NCBI GenBank assembly: GCA_938074205.1
Contig: CALJES010000003.1
Span: 272,649-336,648 of the forward strand
Source: an uncultured bacterium
Lineage (GTDB): Bacteria > Armatimonadota > UBA5829
DNA length: 64,000 nucleotides
Direction of reading: 5' to 3'
Positions 26,937-36,050 of this stretch are shown here, piece by piece (the first letter of the stretch is position 1; every line of letters begins with the position of its first letter). Both the position numbers and the translations under genes were made by a program. The notes beneath the pieces were generated by a model, which ran no database searches, was not told the origin of the DNA, and saw nothing but the letters and a program-made list of their open reading frames with translations.

Positions 26937-27842
26937 TTACTTCCGCAAGTCCCGCTTGTATGTTCGGCCTATTGTGTCGGCGTTTGATTCGAGCCATCTT
27001 GACAACGATGTGGAGCAGGTTGGCTCATCCGCGGATACCAACAGGTTTGCGTAAAGAGCGGCAACCTCATCGCGTGTCAAGATTACATCCCTGAGCAATG
27101 CTCCTATCACTTTCGTCGCCCACAAGGCCAAAGCCACAGGCGAATGGAGTATTATAGTCCGACTGCTCACTGCCCGCTTAATGATCGTGATAAGTTCATT
27201 GAGTGTTAGCACTTCAGGACCAACAGCGTCCATCACAACGTTGTCTGTTTCGGAAGCAAATCGTATCGCGAGGTCAGCTAGATCTTCCACATAGACAGGT
27301 TGGACTCTGCAATTTCCAGATCCAGGTACCACGAAGATCGGCATGCGTCGAAGGAACCACGCCAAATTGTTGATCAGGACGCTACCTTCTCCGAAAATCA
27401 TAGCTGGTCTAAGAATAGCGTAGCTGATTCTCGACGTTTGAATGATATTTTCAACTTCTGCCTTGCCCCTGTAGTAGGGGAATGGCGAATGAGGTGAGGG
27501 ATTGAGTATACTGATATGCACAATACGCTCAACTCCTGCAGCCTTTGCAGCCTCTGTAAGCGATTTCGAGTTTTGAACAGCCTTCTCAAATGTGGAAGTG
27601 CCGTATTCAAACCGGATCCAGTAAGTGTTGAAAAGAGTTTGCACACCGCGCAGATTCTCGACAAGTCGATCTGGGTGTTCGAAGTCATAGGAAACAGATC
27701 GAACATTGATGTCCGTAGTTCTTATGCTTTCTGGATGATTGGTTATGTTGATGACCTCGCAGCCTGATTCTATCAGGCGTCTGGCTATGCATCTACCGGT
27801 AAAACCCCATGCACCTGTAACTGCAAAAAGTCTGCTGCTCAA
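26937..27842 (-). CDS. NAD(P)-binding epimerase/dehydratase-like (atypical SDR)
   Basis: A 301-residue Rossmann-fold protein of the extended/atypical short-chain dehydrogenase group. The N-terminal TGAWGFTGRCIA motif binds the dinucleotide. The strands IVHISI (about 108) and PYYRGKAEVE (about 123) keep the YxxxK catalytic pattern (Y..K in YYRGK). Similar proteins are annotated as NAD-dependent epimerases or complex I NDUFA9-like proteins. The substrate is unknown. The start is TTG with TGAGGAG six bases upstream. It is the third gene of the leftward sulfatase-aldolase unit, 64 bp after the aldolase, which favours a sugar role. Confidence 0.8.
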   Translation of the reverse strand: MSSRLFAVTGAWGFTGRCIARRLIESGCEVINITNHPESIRTTDINVRSVSYDFEHPDRLVENLRGVQTLFNTYWIRFEYGTSTFEKAVQNSKSLTEAAKAAGVERIVHISILNPSPHSPFPYYRGKAEVENIIQTSRISYAILRPAMIFGEGSVLINNLAWFLRRMPIFVVPGSGNCRVQPVYVEDLADLAIRFASETDNVVMDAVGPEVLTLNELITIIKRAVSSRTIILHSPVALALWATKVIGALLRDVILTRDEVAALYANLLVSADEPTCSTSLSRWLESNADTIGRTYKRDLRK

Positions 27843-27906
27843 CTAGCACTCCTCAAGTTTACAAAAAACGGTTTCTTCTCACTAGCAGGCCAAAATGCGA
27901 ATGTTC

Positions 27907-28836
27907 TCATTCGTATACGACAAGTCGTTCCAGTCGCGAAACGGATCCTTTAATGCTGTATCTATTCACAATTATGTCGCTGACAGTGTCAAAGACTACC
28001 TTCTGCCCTTCCTGTACAGTTCCTCCCTCAGCGATTATGCGGTCGTACGGCTGTCGAATGTCGGTGGCAATGTTGATCTTGGCGATTCCGTTGGCAATAG
28101 CTTCTCTCACGTACTCCAGACGGATCCCAGATCCTCCATGCAAGACCAGAGGCACGCCAGTCGCGTCGCGCAATTGCCGAATTCGCTCTATGTCAAGTCT
28201 CGCCTCTACTTTAGCCTGGTTTTTTGTCGCTCCCGCAATTGCACCGTGAACAGAACCTACGGACACCGACAGCCAATCGACATTGGTGCGCCTCACGAAT
28301 TCCCGCGCTTGTTCGGGATCTGTAAACCCCGCTTTTGACTCGAACAGTTCTTCATAGGGAGGCAACGGACCTGCTTCGTGACCAAGGACGGACCCGAGTT
28401 CTGCTTCAACCAGTACACCCTCAGCATGTGCCATACGCACGACTTCTGCGGTTACCGCCACATTATCCTCGAACGGCAGTCTCGAAGCGTCAATCATCAC
28501 GGAATCATATCCGCTTCGGATGCCTTCTTCTATTAAAGGGTGCCAGTCGACCTCAAGCCCATCTTCGTCGATAACCGGGATGTGGTCTAGATGCAGTGCC
28601 GTGATCCTCAGATTTGCGTGCTTTCGATACTCCTCTGCTGCAGCACTTATGCTTGGTACCTCGAATTTTCGAAGCTCGATTCGAGATACCTCGACCATGC
28701 CCAGCGTATTATGTGCAATCAGCGCTTCGCAGATTGGTTTAATCAGCGGGAGGTAGAACACGTTGAACGCAGGTATTACGATACCGTTATTCGCCGCAGC
28801 ACGTACCAGTCGTGCCAATCTATCGGATCGTTTCAC
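27907..28836 (-). CDS. class II ketose-bisphosphate aldolase
   Basis: A 309-residue zinc-dependent aldolase that cleaves fructose- or tagatose-type bisphosphates into dihydroxyacetone phosphate and an aldehyde. Family blocks: IPAFNV near 20; LHLDH near 81 (zinc and catalytic Asp); EAELGSVLGHE near 143; VSVGSVHG near 190 (zinc His); LHGGSG near 231 (zinc His and phosphate site); and NIATDIR. The short length and lack of a eukaryote-like insert suit the KbaY/GatY or bacterial FbaA branch. It starts with GTG and AGGAG at ideal spacing and follows the sulfatase gene by 12 bp, so a catabolic aldolase for a released sugar is plausible. Confidence 0.9.
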   Translation of the reverse strand: MKRSDRLARLVRAAANNGIVIPAFNVFYLPLIKPICEALIAHNTLGMVEVSRIELRKFEVPSISAAAEEYRKHANLRITALHLDHIPVIDEDGLEVDWHPLIEEGIRSGYDSVMIDASRLPFEDNVAVTAEVVRMAHAEGVLVEAELGSVLGHEAGPLPPYEELFESKAGFTDPEQAREFVRRTNVDWLSVSVGSVHGAIAGATKNQAKVEARLDIERIRQLRDATGVPLVLHGGSGIRLEYVREAIANGIAKINIATDIRQPYDRIIAEGGTVQEGQKVVFDTVSDIIVNRYSIKGSVSRLERLVVYE

Positions 28837-28848
28837 TTACTCACTCCT

Positions 28849-30387
28849 CTATGGTATAGCAGATTTCCATCCGTTGTGGAGAATTGCGGACAACTCTTGT
28901 GCAACATGTTTGTATTCGGCTCGACTTACTAGGTTTACGTTCTCGCGTGGATCAATTGCGTGATCATACAGTTCTACGCCGACAGGGACCTTGGATTGAC
29001 CGATCCACTCCGTATATCTATATCGGTCGGTCCTTATTGAATAACCCATCACGGTACCGCGAGGGTACTGGCTAAAAGCAGCCTTCTTCCATTTTCGATC
29101 CGGCTGCTCGATCACAGGTACAAAACTGGTCCCTTCCAATTCGCTCGGCAGCGGTAGACCGCAAATCTCGCACAGGGTGGGGTAAATATCGGCGAATTCG
29201 ACGAGCGCGTTTGTATTCGCGCCTTTGTTGTTTTGCCCCGGCACGCGCACGATCAGCAGAGAACGCGTCGCTTCCTCAAAGTTCGTATGCTTGCACCACA
29301 GACCGTGCTCCCCCAGGTGCCATCCGTGATCTCCCCACAGCACTATTACAGTCTTGTCGGCCAATCCAAGCCTTTCCAGTTCGCTCAGGACCCTGCCGAT
29401 TTGAGCATCAACATAGCTCGTACAAGCATAATACGCCCGGATTAGGTCTCGGGCTTTGTCGCGTGATAGTGGACCTCGCTTGGGGATGTCGGAATACGCT
29501 CTCAGCTCTCCCCAGTCGGTCATCGCTAGTCCAGGCACCCCGATTGGAGGATAAGGGTTTTGTGCTAGTTCTACCTGTGACCTATCGTACAACTCGAAGT
29601 ATTTCTTCGGTGCAACGAAGGGAAGATGGGGTTTCAGAAAGCCTACCGCAAGGAAGAAAGGTTTGTCCTTGAGTTGCCTTAGCAGTTCGATGGCCTTGTC
29701 GGACGTCATTCCGTCTGCAAGCGCATTATCAGGAACATCCGGATCTTCCCAAGACGGGCCCATCACACGTGTTCCGTGCCTGATCTTGAGGGGCAATCCT
29801 GTTTTGGGATCTCTTTCCAGAATTTCTTGCGCGCCGACTTGAACACCAAGAGCACGCAGGCGCTGTTTTTCGGCCTTGAGAGCCTCTAAGGTTTCAGGCT
29901 TGGCGTAAGCAGACGCATGCGGTGTCCAGTGTGGCACTGACCACGACTGAGGATCATCTAAACCACTATGGTAAACCTTGCTTAGTGCTTGGGTATGGTA
30001 GCCGTGCATTTTGAAATGCTCTGGAAGAGTTACTATGTCAGGTATTGTCTTGCGAAAGTGCGTTTGAAGATCGTATATCTTAGTAGTATCGGGTCTGCGC
30101 CCAGTAAGGAGCGAAGTTCGTGATGGACTGCACACGGCCTGCTGGCAGTAAGCCCGTTTGAACAGCGTGCCGGTTGCTGCCAGCGCGTCAATATGGGGCG
30201 TTTTCATTATTGGGTGTCCGTAGCAACCCGCCTGAGGCCGCAAATCGTCTACCACGATGAAAAGCACATTGTACTGTTCAGAGTATTTTTGGGTGTCGGG
30301 CTTCCCGAGAATACTCGAGGGCATGAAAGCTGCAGCACTCGCTGAAAGGCCGGCTTTCAAGAACTCGCGTCTACTTAATATTCTCAT
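28849..30387 (-). CDS. Tat-exported arylsulfatase-family sulfatase
   Basis: A 512-residue sulfatase. The leader has the twin-arginine motif SRREFLKAG and a hydrophobic stretch ending at SSILG, so folded export by Tat is expected. The metal site VVDDLRPQAGCYG and the formylglycine motif CSPSRTSLLTGRRP (cysteine near 87) are intact, as are KPHLPFVAPKKY and WGDHGWHLGEHG. The sequence is close to iduronate-2-sulfatase-like enzymes. It should remove sulfate from a sugar after a maturase converts the Cys; no maturase gene is visible here. It leads the leftward unit with the aldolase and epimerase. The start lacks a strong SD. Confidence 0.92.
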   Translation of the reverse strand: MRILSRREFLKAGLSASAAAFMPSSILGKPDTQKYSEQYNVLFIVVDDLRPQAGCYGHPIMKTPHIDALAATGTLFKRAYCQQAVCSPSRTSLLTGRRPDTTKIYDLQTHFRKTIPDIVTLPEHFKMHGYHTQALSKVYHSGLDDPQSWSVPHWTPHASAYAKPETLEALKAEKQRLRALGVQVGAQEILERDPKTGLPLKIRHGTRVMGPSWEDPDVPDNALADGMTSDKAIELLRQLKDKPFFLAVGFLKPHLPFVAPKKYFELYDRSQVELAQNPYPPIGVPGLAMTDWGELRAYSDIPKRGPLSRDKARDLIRAYYACTSYVDAQIGRVLSELERLGLADKTVIVLWGDHGWHLGEHGLWCKHTNFEEATRSLLIVRVPGQNNKGANTNALVEFADIYPTLCEICGLPLPSELEGTSFVPVIEQPDRKWKKAAFSQYPRGTVMGYSIRTDRYRYTEWIGQSKVPVGVELYDHAIDPRENVNLVSRAEYKHVAQELSAILHNGWKSAIP

Positions 30388-30498
30388 CGGACATCACATT
30401 GACTTTTCCTGAATTGCGTAATAGAATCCTGCCAAGGGGAGCGCGCACGGCGCACTTTTTGGTGAATCGGCACACGCGCTTGATAGGGTGGTCTGCAT

Positions 30499-31593
30499 AT
30501 GACGGTTTCTAGGCGACATTTTCTGGTTGCGTCTCTTGCAGCTCTGGGGGCTTTTGCGCGAAATGTGTTCGGCTCTCAGAAGAATCGCGATTGCACTTCT
30601 GCTTCGTGGTTCCAGTCGAGAGCTAAGAGGTGCAGGCCCGTTATTTCAGGTCCACTTTGGTGGTACGATCGCTACGAATCGAAGGCGTGGGGCATCTCTG
30701 GGTGGAGAGATGAACTTGACCAGCAGGCTCGCTTGCGATTTAATCTACTTTGGCTTTGCAACGCACCTTCAGGTCTTGCTTCGGATGAGGATGCTGAAAT
30801 TCTTGTTTCCCTAATGGACTTATGTGCAAGACGTAATGTCAGAGTTATTCTAGATACTGGGACGTCTCCCTCCTGGTACGAACGCCTCGATTTAAAAAGC
30901 GAACTGCAACTTTGTTCGTTCAACGTTACACGGCTTGCCGAGCGGTTTGCAGATCATCCTGCATTCTTTGCTTGGTATATACCCCACGAAATATACGTCT
31001 TTGAGGGGATCGGAGCATCCTACATAGAAAAATTGTATGCCTCACTTGTGGAGATCTGCAAGAGAGCTGCCGAAAAACCTGTCACCGTATCCCCTTTCTT
31101 TATTTTGGACAAGGACAAAGTATTCGGCGATTTTAAATACGTTGAACCAAGGGATTACCAGCGTTATTGGAAGGCGCTTATTCGGGCAAGCGGCTTTGAT
31201 ATTGTCATGCTGCAGGATAGCGGTGAGCACTTTGCGTATGTGACCAATGAGATGCGCCGCCCATTCTTCGAAGCCATGTATGAAGCGTGCAAGTCGAATG
31301 GGGCGAGATTCTGGGGTAATGTTGAAACAGCGGAGTATGATTGCCCGAGTAAAGAAGAGTTTGTGAGACGCTACGGGCGAATCCATCATTCCCAGGCCAA
31401 AGGGCTTAGCTGGCGTCCTGTACCTATTGATCGGCTTAAGGAAAAGCTGGAACTTGCCGCCGAATATTCAGAGGAAATAGTCACATGGGGCTACCGCGAG
31501 TTCTGTCGGCCTGCACTTGGTGAAACAGCTCTCTCTTGGTACGAGCAGTACCGCGCATACGTTCGCGAGGCGACAGCAACAAGAGGATTTTAA
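30499..31593 (+). CDS. Tat-exported TIM-barrel protein, DUF4434-like
   Basis: A 364-residue protein with a twin-arginine leader (SRRHFLVASLAALGAF). The mature part reads as a glycosidase-like TIM barrel: GPLWWYDRYE, a RFNLLWL strand, NVRVILDTGTSPSWYE, HPAFFAWYIPHEIY (typical of DUF4434 and related glycoside-hydrolase folds), and closing WRPVPIDRLKEKL. The Glu of IPHEIY and acidic residues later in the barrel are candidate catalytic residues. It is divergent from the sulfatase across 111 bp, and both are probable Tat clients, so both may act on the same sulfated polysaccharide outside the cytoplasm. The start is ATG with AGGGTGG upstream. The family assignment is by eye. Confidence 0.6.
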   Translation: MTVSRRHFLVASLAALGAFARNVFGSQKNRDCTSASWFQSRAKRCRPVISGPLWWYDRYESKAWGISGWRDELDQQARLRFNLLWLCNAPSGLASDEDAEILVSLMDLCARRNVRVILDTGTSPSWYERLDLKSELQLCSFNVTRLAERFADHPAFFAWYIPHEIYVFEGIGASYIEKLYASLVEICKRAAEKPVTVSPFFILDKDKVFGDFKYVEPRDYQRYWKALIRASGFDIVMLQDSGEHFAYVTNEMRRPFFEAMYEACKSNGARFWGNVETAEYDCPSKEEFVRRYGRIHHSQAKGLSWRPVPIDRLKEKLELAAEYSEEIVTWGYREFCRPALGETALSWYEQYRAYVREATATRGF

Positions 31594-31694
31594 TTCTGTA
31601 GTTGAACTAATGTCCCGTGCCAACTCAGGTAGGGGCCGAACACATGGCGGTGATGTTCCCTGTGTATCAAAACCGACTGGTTGGCCGTCATCTA

Positions 31695-33569
31695 TTACCA
31701 CAAATCTGGAAGGTTCGCCAGCTGCAGTTCAAGCGGCTTTGGCTGTTTGAAGACTTCTATGATAACCGTAGTCCCTTCAGGGCTGGTTGATAGATATACT
31801 TTGTCTGCACAAGCTAGGATGTTAGCGTAACCCATCCCCAAGGATTTGACAGTGGAGAAGCCCTTCATAAACGCGATCTTTGGTAATGCTAGTGAATCCA
31901 TGCCAGGTCCAGAATCAGCGATTTTAACTCTGATTGACTCACCTTTATAACAAATTGTAAGTTTGCCGCCTCCGCCGTGTTTATATGCATTTGTTGCCGC
32001 TTCACCCACACACAGTACTAGGGCATCAATCTGACTAGATTCCATTCCTGCGGCCTGTGCGGCTTCTTTTACCAGTTTTCGTGCCTTGGCAACGTCTCGC
32101 GCATCACGAATTTCCATTTCTGGCAAGTCCGGACCGGTACACATGCGCTCGATTTCATCGCGTTCCATTATTTCAAGCTTGCCGTCGGTTACTGAAAATA
32201 TCGTTTCTTTGTAAAAAGTCTTAATTCGATTCTCTGCTTCCTGACGAGCGGCTCGTTCTGCAATCTCAGCTCTGCAGAGTTCTGTTACGTCCCGCGCTAC
32301 ACCTCGAATGCCCACCACCTTGCCGTTCTCAGTTATGGGTTGCTCGTAGACTTCAAGCATAACTCGCGAGCCGTTCTTATGGTAAATCTCAACCGGGTAC
32401 GAACCTGCCACCACGCCAGTTTTCAGGGTGCGTTCTGTGTAGAAAATAACGTTCTCATTGATCGGATTGTCCGTTAGATACTTGGTGTAATGTGTCATCC
32501 ACTCTGACGGCGTATAACCCGTAATAGCTTCAACTGAGGGAGACACGTAAGTGAATACACCGTTGGCATCGTGGATGTAGAAGAAAAAGTCTGGAGTTCC
32601 CTCGACTAGAAGCCGCAACGTCTCTTCGTTCTTCCTTATTGTTTCAGCCGACTCGCGGAGGCTTTCTGCCAGCGATGCATTCGTCAGTGCTACCGCTGCC
32701 TGGTTCGCTAAACCAACAAGAACTTCAGTATCTTCCTCAGTAAAGGAGCGCTCGTGAGCCCTGTTGTGCAGTTCAAAGCATCCTAATAGTCGACCATCGC
32801 TAGCTATGATAGGCACGTTGACAAGCTTCGAAAACCCCATCTCGCGATACATCTCCGGCGGAACCAATGGGTCGTGCTCAGCCTCGTTCGTGATATAGGG
32901 CTTCCTATGTTCAATAACCCAACCGGCAACTCCATAGCCTCTGGGAAATGCGTAGTCTATAGGGGTTATTTGTCCCTCAATGTTGCACTCGCGAAACACC
33001 ATTATGTCATCTACAAGTATTCCGGCACATCCGCCGCTTGCAGACGTCAAGTCCATAGCGTGCTGGACCAACAGTCGCATCACATCCTGCGTGGATAAGA
33101 CGGAGTTGATCTCCCTGCTTGCTTCAAGTAGGGCTGATAGTTGCTTCGTGCGGAGTTCTAACCGAGCTTGCCAAACTTTGTGGTCGGTCAGGTCTCGAAG
33201 TATAAGCAGCAGCAAGGGTTCACATTGATTAGATTGATCAAGCCGCGTAATTGAGAGAGTTGCAGGAAATGTGGAGCCGTCGCTCCGAGCGCCGGTGACT
33301 TCACCGCGCCATTTACCTTCCTCGATGCCCTTACGCAACGCTGCTGTTACAAGATCCGACTGGACAACGAAGTGTGTCACGCGGCGCTTTTGAAGACCCT
33401 GCAGATTGCTGCCGTGGAGCAGTTCGAGGGCCTGGTTGGCATATAGGATCGATCCTTCCGAATCGACAATTGCCAGTCCATCTGGTGCGCAGTCAGCGGC
33501 GTGCCGGAAAATCGACTCATCTAGCAAACTTGCTGGCGCAGCAGTCTCTGTTGGCTCGCGTTTTGACAC
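31695..33569 (-). CDS. PAS-GAF-PAS protein with RsbW-type ATPase domain
   Basis: A 624-residue cytosolic signalling protein with no membrane segments. Domains: PAS (about 22-135), GAF (about 155-305), PAS (about 320-440, with a C-terminal PAC block YEQPITENGKVVGIRGVARDVTE) and a HATPase of the anti-sigma/switch-kinase type (about 490-610). The ATPase has the N box EAATNAYKHG, G1 DSGPGMD and G2 SLGMGY. The phospho-acceptor His helix of a classic sensor kinase is missing, so it likely acts like RsbW or RsbT on a protein serine rather than by phosphorelay. No sigma factor or STAS partner is next to it. The start is GTG with AAAGGA at nine bases. Confidence 0.85.
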   Translation of the reverse strand: MSKREPTETAAPASLLDESIFRHAADCAPDGLAIVDSEGSILYANQALELLHGSNLQGLQKRRVTHFVVQSDLVTAALRKGIEEGKWRGEVTGARSDGSTFPATLSITRLDQSNQCEPLLLLILRDLTDHKVWQARLELRTKQLSALLEASREINSVLSTQDVMRLLVQHAMDLTSASGGCAGILVDDIMVFRECNIEGQITPIDYAFPRGYGVAGWVIEHRKPYITNEAEHDPLVPPEMYREMGFSKLVNVPIIASDGRLLGCFELHNRAHERSFTEEDTEVLVGLANQAAVALTNASLAESLRESAETIRKNEETLRLLVEGTPDFFFYIHDANGVFTYVSPSVEAITGYTPSEWMTHYTKYLTDNPINENVIFYTERTLKTGVVAGSYPVEIYHKNGSRVMLEVYEQPITENGKVVGIRGVARDVTELCRAEIAERAARQEAENRIKTFYKETIFSVTDGKLEIMERDEIERMCTGPDLPEMEIRDARDVAKARKLVKEAAQAAGMESSQIDALVLCVGEAATNAYKHGGGGKLTICYKGESIRVKIADSGPGMDSLALPKIAFMKGFSTVKSLGMGYANILACADKVYLSTSPEGTTVIIEVFKQPKPLELQLANLPDLW

Positions 33570-33740
33570 GTATCGATATCCTTTGTGCCACTTCTGATAA
33601 TTTTGAATATACCACTTCCTTTACATCAGGGCAACTGCATTTGTAGATGTGTTACTCCAACGTGAATGTGCTTATGTACTGCACTGAGTAGATGTCAGCG
33701 CAAAAGAGGGTAGTTGTGATTCCATAGAGGAAAGCCGAAC

Positions 33741-33893
33741 GTGCCCATGTATCTACGGCAACCACATTACACTTGGTTTGATAGTGGCGATAATCAAGAT
33801 GGCACAGGGAGAATTCCAGGGTTTGTGTTTTGCGAGCTGAAATGTAGTCGCAGAGGTGTTCTTAGTGCTCTTCCTGATCGGTTTTGGATTTGA
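33741..33893 (+). CDS. 50-residue small protein upstream of the T-box
   Basis: A short frame starting with GTG (33741), preceded by GAGGAAAG at six bases, and ending at TGA 33891-33893. The product has aromatic residues (YTWFDSG, RFWI) and two cysteines (ELKCSRRG) and no membrane segment. I do not recognise it. It lies between the divergent PAS-GAF gene and the T-box leader, about 52 bases upstream of the leader's -10 box, so it is a separate unit from ilvD. The SD spacing supports it; chance is still possible. Confidence 0.38.
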   Translation: MPMYLRQPHYTWFDSGDNQDGTGRIPGFVFCELKCSRRGVLSALPDRFWI

Positions 33894-33944
33894 CAAGGCT
33901 GAAAAGCTCGAATCCTTGACCGCGTACTTATTTGTGTGTTAGGA

Positions 33945-33950
33945 TATACT
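33945..33950 (+). promoter_or_regulatory. -10 box of the ilv-leu operon
   Basis: TATACT at 33945-33950. The start would be near 33957, right at the 5' end of the T-box stem I. No good -35 is found at 16-18 bases; TTGACC at 33916-33921 is 23 bases away. Confidence 0.45.
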
Positions 33951-33957
33951 AACAGTT

Positions 33958-34312
33958 TTAATAGGCACAGGCGACGAAGAGGACAAGTAGGCGTCGGGTC
34001 GGTTGACTACAGAGACTCCGCTCTTGGCTGGAAAGCGGGGGTAACCACCGTCGCTGAAGCTCACCTCAGAGCCGGCGGGAGAAAAGAGCTTTGCCTAAGT
34101 GGAGATTAGCCCTCGTTCTTGGCGGACAGCACGGCGTCACTGGCAATTCGCAGGCGGCAAGGCTAGTTGAAGGCAGGAGCTCCTAGTAGATCCGTCCCGG
34201 GGAGCGCCCGTTACAGCGCGCAAAAGGGTTTCAACTTATGTTGAGGCCGAAATAGGGTGGTACCACGAGTATGCCTAACCTCTCGTCCCTATGGGTGAGA
34301 GGTATTTTTGTT
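33958..34312 (+). promoter_or_regulatory. T-box riboswitch, leucine (CTC) specifier
   Basis: A leader of about 355 bases that reads uncharged tRNA. Stem I opens with GAAGAGGACAAGTAG (33975-33990 region) and shows an apical GGCTGGAAAGC. The specifier loop has CTGAAGCTCACC, giving the codon CTC at 34060-34062 (Leu). The T-box sequence AGGGTGGTACCACGAG is at 34254-34269. A terminator follows: ACCTCTC (34278-34284) with GAGAGGT (34297-34303) and an inner CCC/GGG, then ATTTTTG. Uncharged tRNA-Leu should favour the antiterminator and allow transcription of ilvD and the genes behind it. The specifier assignment is by pattern, not folding; GCT (Ala) is one base out of register and less likely. Confidence 0.9.
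34278..34312 (+). terminator. T-box leader terminator
   Basis: A seven-base stem plus CCC/GGG around a TAT loop, followed by ATTTTTGTT. It is the switchable terminator of the T-box and lies 16 bases before the ilvD start. Confidence 0.85.
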
Positions 34313-34327
34313 AAGAGGAGCTACAAG

Positions 34328-36007
34328 GTGAGAAGTGATGTTATAAAAACCGGGCTTGAACGAGCTGCCGCAAGAGCCCTTCTGAAGGCAATAGGTTATA
34401 CCGAGGAAGAAATGCGCAGACCGCTTGTCGGCATTGCCAATTCGTGGAATGAAGTTGTCCCGGGCCACATTCACTTGGACAGGGTAGCTGAGGCGGTGAA
34501 AGCCGGAGTGCGAATGGCTGGTGGAACGCCGATGGAGTTCTGTACGATCGGTGTCTGCGATGGACTAGCGATGGGCCATGAGGGCATGCGTTACTCGCTT
34601 GCAACACGAGAGCTAATAGCGGACTCTGTGGAGTGCATGGCAAGAGCTCATGCGTTCGACGCACTAGTTTTAATACCCAATTGCGACAAGATAGTGCCTG
34701 GTATGCTGATGGCTGCGGCGCGTTTGAACATCCCCGCGATTGTCGTCAGCGGGGGTCCAATGATTGCAGGTCGATTTCGCGGAAAAAATGTATCCGTTCA
34801 GCAGGCTTTTCAGGGAAAGGGTGCAGTTATGGCAGGCAAGATGACTGAAGCCGATCTTGCTGAACTGGAAGAGTGCTGCTGTCCTGGCTGCGGGAGCTGT
34901 GCAGGAATGTTTACAGCTAACTCAATGAACTGCCTTACTGAAGCTTTGGGCATGGGATTGCCTGGCAATGGCACGATCCCTGCTCCTTACGCAGCCCGCA
35001 TAAGGCTTGCCAAGTTGGCCGGTTTGAAAATTATGGAGCTACTAGAAAAAAACATTCGGCCTAAAGACGTCATGACTGCTGAAGCTTTTGCCAACGCCAT
35101 AGCAGTAGACATGGCGTTAGGTTGCTCTACAAACACTGCTCTTCACGTTCCAGCAATAGCTCACGAAGTAGGTGTTGATTTTGATCTATCAATGTTTAAC
35201 GAGGCTAGCGCCAAAACCCCGCACCTAGTAACGATCAGCCCGGGGGTCGCACATCCAGAGACAGAGGAATATCACCATATCCAAGACCTGGATGAAGCGG
35301 GTGGAATACCGGCGGTCATGAAGGAGCTTTCTCGGAAGGGGCTGATCAATCTGTCCGCTATAACGGTGACAGGCAAAACCGTAGGAGAAAACATAGCACA
35401 CGCAGAGATCAAGAATGAGGATGTGATACACAGGCTTGAGAATCCGTATCACGAGACAGGCGGTCTAGCAATCCTGCACGGCAATCTATGTCCCGAGGGC
35501 GCAGTGGTCAAAGAGTCGGCTGTGGACCCAAATGTATGGACTTTTGAAGGGAAAGCTCGCGTGTTTGAATGTGAGGATGACGCCGTAGCGGCAATATTTG
35601 AACGCAAGTTTGAAAAGGGCGATGTCATAGTTGTGCGCAATGAAGGACCTCGTGGGGGGCCTGGTATGCGGGAAATGCTTACTGCCACCGCTGCCGTTAC
35701 GGGTATGGGGGCGGAAAAAGACGTTGCTTTGATCACGGACGGCCGGTTCTCAGGTGCCTCTCGTGGGCTTTGTATCGGGCATATTTCTCCGGAGAGCGCG
35801 TCTGGTGGACCTATAGGCCTGCTCAAGAATGGGGATCCCATACGTATAGATTTACACGCAAAGCGAATGGATGTTCTCATATCGAACGAAGAACTAGAAG
35901 CGCGCAGAAAAGCATGGAAGGCACCGGAACCACGTGTGAAGGAGGGATATCTCGCGCGTTACGCGCGCTCTGTATCCTCGGCTGCGAAAGGAGCGATTTT
36001 AGAATAG
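34328..36007 (+). CDS. ilvD: dihydroxy-acid dehydratase
   Basis: A 559-residue Fe-S dehydratase that makes 2-oxoisovalerate and 2-oxo-3-methylvalerate for Val, Leu and Ile. The IlvD cysteines appear in [29 protein letters not shown] and near GCSTNTALH. The tail has [16 protein letters not shown]. The open frame extends back into the T-box terminator, but GAGGAG at 34315-34320 and the GTG at 34328 give the family N-terminus ([19 protein letters not shown]). It is the first gene behind the T-box and is followed by ilvB after 43 bp. Confidence 0.97.
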   Translation: MRSDVIKTGLERAAARALLKAIGYTEEEMRRPLVGIANSWNEVVPGHIHLDRVAEAVKAGVRMAGGTPMEFCTIGVCDGLAMGHEGMRYSLATRELIADSVECMARAHAFDALVLIPNCDKIVPGMLMAAARLNIPAIVVSGGPMIAGRFRGKNVSVQQAFQGKGAVMAGKMTEADLAELEECCCPGCGSCAGMFTANSMNCLTEALGMGLPGNGTIPAPYAARIRLAKLAGLKIMELLEKNIRPKDVMTAEAFANAIAVDMALGCSTNTALHVPAIAHEVGVDFDLSMFNEASAKTPHLVTISPGVAHPETEEYHHIQDLDEAGGIPAVMKELSRKGLINLSAITVTGKTVGENIAHAEIKNEDVIHRLENPYHETGGLAILHGNLCPEGAVVKESAVDPNVWTFEGKARVFECEDDAVAAIFERKFEKGDVIVVRNEGPRGGPGMREMLTATAAVTGMGAEKDVALITDGRFSGASRGLCIGHISPESASGGPIGLLKNGDPIRIDLHAKRMDVLISNEELEARRKAWKAPEPRVKEGYLARYARSVSSAAKGAILE

Positions 36008-36050
36008 TCTCTCCGCGTATTGAATCATTTTGGACGGAGGCTAAGTAAGA

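Noticed and set aside
34271..34327. Upstream extension of ilvD
   Set aside because: It lies within the T-box terminator. GAGGAG plus the GTG at 34328 is the better start.
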